From: JBBSMX01 sp038232935
GTDB taxonomy: Bacteria; Bacteroidota; Rhodothermia; Rhodothermales; JANQRZ01
NCBI GenBank assembly: GCA_038232935.1
Contig: JBBSMX010000006.1
Span: 1 to 58,576, forward strand
DNA length: 58,576 bases
Direction: 5' to 3'
Below are positions 33,599 to 40,011 of the stretch, piece after piece; positions within the stretch are counted from its first letter, which is position 1, and each line of letters opens with the position of its first letter. Under the pieces are notes generated by a model that saw only the letters and a list, made by a program, of their open reading frames with translations, was not told the DNA's origin and did no database searches. Position numbers and translations under genes: made by a program.

Positions 33599-33625
33599 CG
33601 TCGGGGCGCTGCCGACGAAACGTAT

Positions 33626-33657
33626 GCGGGGCCGGACCAAGCTCGGTCCGGCCCCGC
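33626..33657. terminator. GC-rich hairpin between carB and a convergent small gene
   Basis: GCGGGGCCGGACC (33626-33638) and GGTCCGGCCCCGC (33645-33657) form a perfect 13-bp stem with a 6-nt loop. No T-run follows, so it may act in both directions between convergent genes. Confidence 0.65.
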
Positions 33658-33684
33658 GTGCTACAGGGTTGGTTGAGGGGGCGA

Positions 33685-33864
33685 TCAGCCAGCGGCAGCA
33701 AGCTCGCCGTCGAAGAGGTGGTCGTAGAGGTCGGCTTCGTCGAACGTGAGAGAGGTGTCGAAAGAGATGATGGGGGTCCGCACGAGGCGGAACAGGGCGT
33801 AGGGAGCGGCGGCGGCGAGGAGCGCTACCCAGAAGGCGCGCTGAGAAAGAGAAAGCTCTGACAT
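33685..33864 (-). CDS. Small single-pass membrane protein
   Basis: 59 residues from ATG 33864. A Ser/Gln-rich start is followed by AFWVALLAAAAPYALFRLV, a TM helix, and an acidic tail (FDTSLTFDEADLYDHLFDGE). No family is recognised. It is divergent from the SCP2-type gene and convergent with carB, separated from it by a strong hairpin. An acidic C-terminal tail after a TM helix is distinctive, but no role can be named. Confidence 0.55.
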   Translation of the reverse strand: MSELSLSQRAFWVALLAAAAPYALFRLVRTPIISFDTSLTFDEADLYDHLFDGELAAAG

Positions 33865-34029
33865 CGGGGTACCTGGTTTGTTGACACGTTGCGGCATTAA
33901 TTCCGCAGTGCGGCATAGGTTCTGTAAGCTGTGTTAATTGTGTGTGCTGTTTTCCGGCCGTCGCGTCGTTGCGTTATCGGCTCCTGGGACGGATATTCCT
34001 CCTCGCCCTCTCACCTCACCGCACGCAAT

Positions 34030-34467
34030 ATGGCTGCCCCTCAGTACTGGACTCCGGAGTTCGTGGCGGCCTTCGTCGAACGGCTGAACGACGACGCTGC
34101 CTTTCAGAAAGCCGCCGGCTCGTTCGCGAACACCATCATCCTCCGGTGCCTGGACCACCCCACCGGGCAGGATATCGAAGCGGCTTACACGTTCGAGGAC
34201 GGGGAGGTCACGAACGTCGAGCTCTGGATGGAGGAGGCCGGGGACGCTGATTTTCGCGGCGATCCCTTCGACAAGTCTGCCGCTCTCGCTCGTGCCACCG
34301 CGCCGTACGCCATCTGGGTCCAGCTCGACAAAGGCGAGATGAGCCCGCTCGGCGCCCTGACCTCGCCCGACTACACGATCGAGGGGCCGAAGCTCAAGAT
34401 CATGTCGAACATGGGCGTGCTCAACGGCATGGGCGAGGTCGCCTCGCGTGTCGAGAAAACGTACTGA
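34030..34467 (+). CDS. SCP2 sterol-transfer-type lipid-binding protein
   Basis: 145 residues from ATG 34030. The pattern AAFVERLNDDAAFQKAAGSFANTIILRC...YTFEDGEVTNVELW...YAIWVQLDKGEMSPLGALTSPDYTIEGPKLKIM matches SCP2 sterol-binding-fold proteins, in which LKI...M-type strand and helix close a hydrophobic tunnel. It precedes a phasin and faces a WS/DGAT acyltransferase, so handling of acyl lipids is plausible. A TATTCCTCC element lies about 25 bp upstream. Confidence 0.7.
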   Translation: MAAPQYWTPEFVAAFVERLNDDAAFQKAAGSFANTIILRCLDHPTGQDIEAAYTFEDGEVTNVELWMEEAGDADFRGDPFDKSAALARATAPYAIWVQLDKGEMSPLGALTSPDYTIEGPKLKIMSNMGVLNGMGEVASRVEKTY

Positions 34468-34477
34468 TGCGTAATGA

Positions 34478-34548
34478 GTGAAACGTAAAACGTACGGGGG
34501 CTTTGCCACAGCGCTCCGTCATCGGCATGCTTACGTTTTACGTGTCAC
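34478..34548. repeat. Heptamer hairpin element H3
   Basis: GTGAAACGTAAAACGTA (34478-34494) pairs with TACGTTTTACGTGTCAC (34532-34548), 16 of 17 positions. Both arms follow a TTTTACG 7-nt repeat and its complement. Loop of 37 bp. Between SCP2 and phasin genes. Confidence 0.7.
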
Positions 34549-34576
34549 GCTTTTTATCCCTAACCCCGCTCCCGTC

Positions 34577-35392
34577 ATGGCCGAGAAAAAGAAAGTCACC
34601 ATCGTCACCAAAAAGAAGAAGAGCAGCGGTGCGGCCGATGCGTCGAGCCCGAGGCCGGAGGCGTCCGCTGGGAGCAAAGCCGGCACGAAGAAGAAGGCGG
34701 CGAAGAAGAAGACCGGGCTGCTCGGCTTGCCGGCCCTCCCGGATCTGCTGGACTTCCCCGCCGGCCTCGCCGACAGCGCCCGCGAGGTGTGGATGGCCGG
34801 GATCGGCGCGCTCTCGAGCGTCGAGGAGCTGGGGGCCGAGCTGTTCGAGCAGCTCGTGAAGAAGGGCGAGAGCTGGGAGCGGGAGAGCCGCAAGATGCTG
34901 ACGTCCGCCACGAAGCAAGCCGGGGCCGCCGTCGAAGGCGCGCGGGCCACGGCGGAGAGCATCGGGCAGAAACCCCTCGCGTGGACCAGCGCCGTGGAAG
35001 CGCAGGTCGAGCGGGTCGTCGAGGAGTCCATCGAGGGCGTGCTGCACCGGATGAACGTGCCGACGCACGACGAGGTGCAGGACCTGATCCAACGTGTCAG
35101 CGCACTCTCGGGGAAGGTGGACGCGCTCTCGGCCCGCCTCAAGCTCGACCGCGCCGACCGTGAGAGCGAGAAGCCGGTCGACGCGGTGAGCACAACGGTG
35201 CTCCACGTCGTCCCGCATGCTGAAGGCTGGGCGGTGGAGAAGGAGGGCGCGAGCCGTGCTTCGAGCGTCCATGCTACCAAGTCCGAAGCCGTCTCAGCTG
35301 GGCGGGAGCGGGCGAAGTCCGGCGCATCGGGCCGCCTCGTCGTTCACCGGCAAGACGGCACGGTACAGGACAGCTTCAGCTACGGGGAGTAG
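34577..35392 (+). CDS. Phasin-family granule protein with C-terminal DUF2188-like domain
   Basis: 271 residues from ATG 34577. A Lys-rich start (KKKVTIVTKKKKSS, KKKAAKKKTG) recalls PhaF/PhaI-type histone-like phasins. Residues 50-165 contain AREVWMAGIGALSSVEELGAELFEQLVKKGE, the phasin helical signature, and a heptad-rich region with QVERVVEESIEGVLHRMNVP. Residues 205-270 (TTVLHVVPHAEGWAVEKEGA...ESYGE-like end) fit DUF2188. Phasins coat polyester or lipid granules. Convergent with the WS/DGAT gene, which suggests a storage-granule locus. Confidence 0.8.
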   Translation: MAEKKKVTIVTKKKKSSGAADASSPRPEASAGSKAGTKKKAAKKKTGLLGLPALPDLLDFPAGLADSAREVWMAGIGALSSVEELGAELFEQLVKKGESWERESRKMLTSATKQAGAAVEGARATAESIGQKPLAWTSAVEAQVERVVEESIEGVLHRMNVPTHDEVQDLIQRVSALSGKVDALSARLKLDRADRESEKPVDAVSTTVLHVVPHAEGWAVEKEGASRASSVHATKSEAVSAGRERAKSGASGRLVVHRQDGTVQDSFSYGE

Positions 35393-35403
35393 TGGGCGTG
35401 TGG

Positions 35404-35477
35404 GCGGAAACTGGGAAAGGTAGTGAGGCTGTCGCCTTCTCCGTCTACCGTCCTCACCCGTCCACTGTCCACCGTTC
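35404..35477. repeat. Heptamer repeat element H4 between phasin and WS/DGAT genes
   Basis: The tract from about 35440 reads CCGTCTA, CCGTCCT, CACCCGT, CCACTGT, CCACCGT, TCTCACC, a clear 7-nt period. The left part (GGGCGGAAACTGGGAAAGG near 35404-35423) is a shorter, degenerate complement. Located between convergent genes, where it could terminate transcription. Confidence 0.55.
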
Positions 35478-36860
35478 TCACCCGCCGAACTCCTCCGCCA
35501 TCGCATCGAGCTCGTCGTGCATCCCCCCGACGATTGCCGTGGGATCGGGGACCATGCGGGCGTCCGTAGCGATACCGAGGAGCACCTCGTCGGCGTAGCT
35601 GATGATGCTGACGCCGAGGCCGATGTCCCCTGCGCGCGGGACCCAGAACATGATGCGGTTGATCGGGTTGCCGAGGAAGTGGAGCTGCTCTCGCGGCCCT
35701 GGCACGTTCGTCATCACCGCCGAGACCTTCGAGCTGAGGATGTCCACGACCTGCTGGTGCATCATCTCCGGCCCGGCCCCGATGGCCTGAATGATGGCGA
35801 ACGCGACGCCGGGCTCGGCCGAGCTTTTGATCTCGTCCATCCGCTGCTTGATTTCGAGCAGGCGCTCCCGCGCGTCGACGATGCCGACGGGGAGGGAGAG
35901 GAACGCGAGCCCGAACACGTTGCCGAGGTCAAACGCCCGTTCGAGGGGCCGGAGGTTGACAGGGATGGCGGCTCGTATCTCGACCCCTGCCGTCGACTCG
36001 CCGTGGGCGTCGAGGTAGCGGCGGAGGCCGCCCGCCACGGCAGCGAGCAGCACGTCGTTCACCTTCGCCCCGCTGCCGCGCCCGATCTTTTTCACGCGGT
36101 CGAGGGGGATCGGCTGGGACCACGCGGCGCGCTTCATCACGCCGGCCGGCGCTTTGAACCGCGTCTCGGAGTCGCTCGCCATGAGGGCGATCTTGCTGGC
36201 GGCAGCGCCAATGCTCATGCCCTGCTTGGCCCAATCGAGGGCTTTGCCGGGATGCTGGATCAAGTCGAAGCCGCCGGTGACGACGGAGCCCGCCGCCCGC
36301 CCTACCTGATTCACCGCCTTGCCGACGGGTTTGAGGAAGCGGCCCACGAGGCTCCGCTCGGACGGGTCGTGGCCGTAGCTCGGGGTCGCCCGCGTCGGGT
36401 CGAACACCTCATCGGCGAGGGAGATGAGGACGTGGATGAGCGCGATCCCGTCGCCGATGCAGTGGTGGAGCCGGCCGACGAGGGCGCTCCCCCCGTCGAA
36501 GTGCTCGATGAGGTGGAACTGCCACGGTGGCTTCGAGAAGTCGAGCGGCGTGCTCATTAGGTCGCTGACGAGCTCTTCGAGCGAGGACTTCTTGTCCGGC
36601 ACGGCGAGGCCGACACGGTAGACGTGCGCGTCGATGTCGAAGTGCGGGTCGGTCTTCCACGTCGGTGTCCCGTTCGGGTAGACGACCCGCTGCCGGAAGC
36701 GCTCGAAGATCAGCAGCCGCTCCTCGATGAGTTGCTTGAGGTCGTCTAGGTCCATCGGTCGGTCGAACCCGATGACCCCGACGATCGTCATCGGGTTGAC
36801 GGAGGACTCCATGCGGAGCCAGGCTACGTCGGCCGCGCCGAGCTTTTGGGTCGTCGCCAT
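35478..36860 (-). CDS. WS/DGAT wax ester synthase/diacylglycerol acyltransferase
   Basis: 460 residues from ATG 36860. The acyltransferase motif HHxxxDG is present as HHCIGDG at 132-138, in the sequence LVGRLHHCIGDGIALI. Other family blocks: SSVNPMTIVGVIGFDRPMD, PLDFSKPPWQFHLIEH, and the C-terminal VSAVMTNVPGPREQLHFLG with NPINRIMFWVP. Such enzymes make wax esters or triacylglycerol from acyl-CoA plus alcohol or diacylglycerol. Beside phasin and SCP2-type genes it supports storage-lipid synthesis. Confidence 0.92.
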   Translation of the reverse strand: MATTQKLGAADVAWLRMESSVNPMTIVGVIGFDRPMDLDDLKQLIEERLLIFERFRQRVVYPNGTPTWKTDPHFDIDAHVYRVGLAVPDKKSSLEELVSDLMSTPLDFSKPPWQFHLIEHFDGGSALVGRLHHCIGDGIALIHVLISLADEVFDPTRATPSYGHDPSERSLVGRFLKPVGKAVNQVGRAAGSVVTGGFDLIQHPGKALDWAKQGMSIGAAASKIALMASDSETRFKAPAGVMKRAAWSQPIPLDRVKKIGRGSGAKVNDVLLAAVAGGLRRYLDAHGESTAGVEIRAAIPVNLRPLERAFDLGNVFGLAFLSLPVGIVDARERLLEIKQRMDEIKSSAEPGVAFAIIQAIGAGPEMMHQQVVDILSSKVSAVMTNVPGPREQLHFLGNPINRIMFWVPRAGDIGLGVSIISYADEVLLGIATDARMVPDPTAIVGGMHDELDAMAEEFGG

Positions 36861-38166
36861 AGGAGTAGAGAAGGAATCGGTGGGAACGAGAAGGTAGGGG
36901 CAACCGCGAGAAGTAAGCACCGGCGTAGAGCGCGCTCCGCGTGAATCAAGGCGGGTGCTTGAGCCACGCTGGAAAGTAGCCGGGAATCGGTGAGTTGATT
37001 CCGTTATTGTATTATGAATAATAGGAGCCTGAATGCATAGAAATGGCCCGGATAGCCGGTTATCTGTTATTGGTATAGAGCACAGGGTTGTTCTCCGTGA
37101 TCCGGCACCCTATCTTCCGATCACCTCATGCCGCCGGAGACGGAGCCCTCGTTAGAACGTGCTCCGCCAGTCGCGTCACTGAAAAGCCTGGCCTCCGAGT
37201 CGGGCTTTTCGGTCCCAGGGCGACACGCAGCAAAGGATGGCGGCAGCCGGAGTCCGGATCGAGAGGTGGAGGAGCGATTGTGGATAACGATCTCGATATC
37301 TTGTGTATAACTCGGGGCAAGATGTCCTTGACTTCACACGGACTTCGCGTTTAATTGAGCGTAGTGCTTTCGGGCACAAACGTTCCTTGACGCGACTGAA
37401 GTTCTCCAGGCTGCATGAGGTCGCCGGCATGGTCCGGCGAGGACACGGAGCAGCTCAGATTCCCGGCCTCCCCCTCCTCGCAAGAGGACGGCATGGTTCG
37501 GGTGCGCTGAGTGAGCGCCAGGTAAGCCCACCGTTTCGAGTAGCCCGGTCCAACCGGGCGGAAGAGATGCGTGGCAGATGTCTCGCCGAAGTGACTCGTT
37601 CACACCCACGTCGGAGAAAATGTGTCTGGGCGGTCGTTGATCGACTGTTGTGCATTAGCACGACGGACGGTTAATAACACCACAGTTCGACTCCGTCGTT
37701 CTAAGCGTGTACCGCAGCACGCAGAACCACGTCCTCGGGACAGCGATGTCCTAGGCCGTGTCGTTCGGTGCAAGAACCAGCCTGCCACTCTATCCCGTAT
37801 TGCCCGGGTGAGGCCTGACGGCCAACACGCTCGGATCGACACGGTCACGACGACCTTCGGGTCGAAGCGAGGCCTTTGGGGCCGACGGAGGAAGGGCTGT
37901 CGCGTCAGGAACCCTTTTGACGGGCCGGTGCCTCGGGTACCGGCCCGTCACTATTTGAGGTCTGCACGATCTGTGTTTGGTTCGAGGAGAAGCAGTGCTG
38001 CGCGGCCGTCGGTCGGGCATCGGGAGCGGGTGACCGCGCCGGGCGCGTTCCGGCCTACGTCGGAAGATCTGCAGGAAGTCTGGTGAACTCCGACGGCATC
38101 GAGTGAGACGCAACCCGGCCCGGTCCGTATCTTCAGCGCCACCCACTTCCCCTCTCTGTGCCCAAC
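36861..38166. other. 1.3 kb non-coding region, lower GC, several hairpins
   Basis: This stretch looks richer in A+T than the neighbours (for example 37000-37080 and 37260-37380) and has no ORF with a recognisable family. Several hairpins are visible: GAAAAGCC/GGGCTTTTC near 37182-37212, GCGCT/AGCGC at 37504-37518, GCCCGGT/ACCGGGC at 37543-37559, GGACA/TGTCC near 37738-37751, and a strong terminator-like stem at 37918-37950. It may hold an unrecognised structured RNA or decayed DNA. A TATCTTCA element at 38128-38135 is the likely promoter of the pssA operon. Confidence 0.4.
37918..37950. terminator. Strong hairpin TGACGGGCCGGT/ACCGGCCCGTCA
   Basis: A perfect 12-bp stem (37918-37929 with 37939-37950) closes a 9-nt loop. 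It is preceded by CTTTTGA and followed by CTATTTGA, so no clean T-run is present. It ends the structured non-coding stretch. Confidence 0.55.
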
Positions 38167-38487
38167 ATGGCGCTCGCACGCGAAGGCTTTCTCATCATCG
38201 CTGGTTTTCTGGCGCTCGCGGCGCTCTGCGTCCTCGCCGGACTCTGGCTCGGCGGCGTGGCCGGGGTTGTGCTCATCGCCATCGGGCTCGTGTCGCTCGG
38301 GTTCTCCCGCGATCCCAAGCGGTTCCTGCACGAGGGTGCCAATGCGCTCATGCTCTCGCCCGTCCTGTTCAAGCAGATCGCGGGCACCGTCGCGCACCGG
38401 GAGACGGTGGTCGGCCACATCCCGGAGAGCCGACTCGGCGGGGCAGCGGCCTCGGCTCACTTGGCCGTACCTGACCCCCAGAGCTGA
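38167..38487 (+). CDS. Small membrane protein resembling the N-terminus of phosphatidylserine decarboxylase
   Basis: 106 residues from ATG 38167. MALAREGF is followed by two hydrophobic segments (LIIAGFLALAALCVLAGLWL, GVAGVVLIAIGLVSLGF), then SRDPKRFLHEGANALMLSP. This recalls Psd proteins (REG, two TM segments, FRDPER...VVSPADGKV), but the catalytic domain and LGST processing site are missing. The stop overlaps the ATG of pssA by 4 bp. In relatives psd often precedes pssA, so this may be a shortened or degenerated psd, or a separate small membrane protein. Confidence 0.6.
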   Translation: MALAREGFLIIAGFLALAALCVLAGLWLGGVAGVVLIAIGLVSLGFSRDPKRFLHEGANALMLSPVLFKQIAGTVAHRETVVGHIPESRLGGAAASAHLAVPDPQS

Positions 38488-39305
38488 TGGTCGAGCCCAA
38501 GTCCGTCGCCAGCAAACGCCGTCGCCGCCGGGTCCGCCGCCGGCCCCGGATCTCGCGCGTGGCCGTCCCGTCGTTCTTCACCCTGATGAACCTGCTCAGC
38601 GGATTCTTCGCCGTCATCAGCACGGCCGAAGGCGAGTTCGAGAAGGCAGCGTGGCTGATCGTTGCGGCCGGCCTCTTCGATGCGCTCGACGGGATGATGG
38701 CACGGATCGCGAACGCCGTGAGCATGTTCGGTGTCGAGCTCGACTCGCTCGCCGATGTGGTCTCGTTCGGCGTAGCCCCGGCGTTCCTCCTCTACGAGTT
38801 CGGGCTGGACCGGCTCGGCCTGTTCGGCGTGATCATCGCCTCGCTGCCCGCGCTGTGCGGGGCCGTGCGGCTGGCCCGCTTCAACGTCGAGTTCGAGGGC
38901 GAGAAGAAGCCGTACTTCTCCGGGCTCCCGATCCCGGTCCAGGCCACGTTCGTCGTCGCCTTCATCCTCGTCTTCCACGACGGCCGGTGGTTCGAGGGCT
39001 TCGAGTGGGGCCGCGCCTCGATCCTGATCCCGATGGTCGTCGTGCTCTCGGTGCTGATGGTGTCGACGGTCCCGTTCGACGCGCTCCCGACGCCGACGCC
39101 GCGCTACCTCCGCGCCCACCCGAAAAAGGCCCTCGCCCTCCTGATCGCGATCGTGCTCGTGGTGACACTCCAAGAGGTCGGCCTCTTTATCACGCTCGCG
39201 GCGTACCTCGCCTACGGGATCGGCCGCGCCCTTCGCTGGGCGTTCCGAACCGCCTATGAGGAAGACGACGAGGACGCGCCGGAATCCGCCCTATCCGAAG
39301 CCTGA
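38487..39305 (+). CDS. pssA: CDP-diacylglycerol-serine O-phosphatidyltransferase
   Basis: 272 residues from ATG 38487. The CDP-alcohol phosphatidyltransferase motif D-G-x2-A-R-x8-G-x3-D-x3-D is complete: Asp68-Gly, Ala72-Arg, Gly82, Asp86, Asp90 (DALDGMMARIANAVSMFGVE then LDSLADVVSFG). A basic cytosolic start (KRRRRRVRRRPRIS) is followed by several TM helices. It makes phosphatidylserine from CDP-diacylglycerol and serine. Coupled by overlap to the preceding psd-like gene; purS follows 14 bp later. Confidence 0.9.
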   Translation: MVEPKSVASKRRRRRVRRRPRISRVAVPSFFTLMNLLSGFFAVISTAEGEFEKAAWLIVAAGLFDALDGMMARIANAVSMFGVELDSLADVVSFGVAPAFLLYEFGLDRLGLFGVIIASLPALCGAVRLARFNVEFEGEKKPYFSGLPIPVQATFVVAFILVFHDGRWFEGFEWGRASILIPMVVVLSVLMVSTVPFDALPTPTPRYLRAHPKKALALLIAIVLVVTLQEVGLFITLAAYLAYGIGRALRWAFRTAYEEDDEDAPESALSEA

Positions 39306-39319
39306 CGCCTCCGACTGCC

Positions 39320-39583
39320 ATGTTCAAAGCCACCATCCGCATCACCCTCCGCCCCTCGATTCTCGACCCGCAGGGCAAGGCGATCCACCACGCTCTCCAC
39401 AGCCTCGGCTATCCCGCCGTGGACGACGTGCGGGCGGGCAAACTCGTGGAGCTGTGGATCGACACCGACGACCGCGCGGAGGCGGAGCGCATCGCCCGAG
39501 AGGCGAGCCAGAAGCTGCTCGCGAACGGGGTCATGGAGGACTTCTCCGTCGAGGTCGAGCCGCTGGCTACGGCGGCGGCGTGA
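39320..39583 (+). CDS. purS: Phosphoribosylformylglycinamidine synthase subunit PurS
   Basis: 87 residues. FKATIRITLRPSILDPQGKAIHHALHSLGY...VRAGKLVELWID and the short ending match PurS, the small subunit that completes the FGAM synthase complex with PurL and PurQ in purine synthesis. No purL or purQ occurs in this window, so they are encoded elsewhere. Its stop overlaps the clpS start by 1 bp. Confidence 0.9.
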   Translation: MFKATIRITLRPSILDPQGKAIHHALHSLGYPAVDDVRAGKLVELWIDTDDRAEAERIAREASQKLLANGVMEDFSVEVEPLATAAA

Positions 39584-39945
39584 TGGGGATACCGCACCGA
39601 CTCCGCCGCGCCGTGGCGTCTCCTGTGGACGGATGGCCTCTCGCCGGACCCGCTGCGCCGGTGCCCGCCGCGCCGGAGGTGGATGTGGAGGTGCTCGACG
39701 AGACGGAGGAGCGGATCGCCACGCCGTGGCGGGTGATCCTCTACAACGACGAGATCCACACGTTCGAGGAGGTCATCTTCCAGGTCATGAAGGCCACCGG
39801 CTGTTCCGTCGAGCAGGCCGAGGCGCATGCATGGGCGGTCCACACGGAGGGCAAGGACCGTGTCTACGAGGGCGAGTTCGAAGACTGCTTCCGCGTGCAG
39901 GGCATCCTCCGCGAGATCGGGCTCGTCACGGAGATCGAGGGCTAG
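39583..39945 (+). CDS. clpS: ATP-dependent Clp protease adaptor ClpS
   Basis: 120 residues from ATG 39583. After a 45-residue Pro/Ala-rich lead, TPWRVILYNDEIHTFEEVIFQVMKATGCSVEQAEAHAWAVHTEGKDRVYEGEFEDC matches ClpS, with the YND-x-H-T-(F/M)-E-V binding-pocket element and the HTEG helix start. ClpS hands N-degron substrates to ClpAP. The Asn-Asp-Glu of LYNDE and His of IHTF correspond to the N-end residue pocket. Its stop overlaps the heptamer element H5 region. Confidence 0.9.
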   Translation: MGIPHRLRRAVASPVDGWPLAGPAAPVPAAPEVDVEVLDETEERIATPWRVILYNDEIHTFEEVIFQVMKATGCSVEQAEAHAWAVHTEGKDRVYEGEFEDCFRVQGILREIGLVTEIEG

Positions 39946-39946
39946 A

Positions 39947-40011
39947 AGTTAGAGGTTGTGGGCTTGAGGTTTCTTACTTCAATCCCCCCACCTCGAACCT
40001 TCTACCTCATA
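39947..40011. repeat. Heptamer repeat element H5 between clpS and the DUF5916 gene
   Basis: Left: TAGAAGT, TAGAGGT, TGTGGGC, TTGAGGT (39945-39972). Right: CACCTCG, AACCTTC, TACCTCA, TAATCAG (39989-40016). Both show a 7-nt period and the arms are partly complementary. The right arm contains the stop codon and last codons of the convergent DUF5916 gene. Confidence 0.6.

Noticed and set aside
31772..33916. Long minus-strand open frame opposite carB
   Set aside because: carB is unambiguous on the plus strand; the reverse frame is His/Arg/Val-rich without any domain.
37670..37710. Possible tRNA (GTTCGACTCC resembling a T-loop)
   Set aside because: The flanking bases do not pair as a T-stem, and no acceptor or anticodon arm was found.
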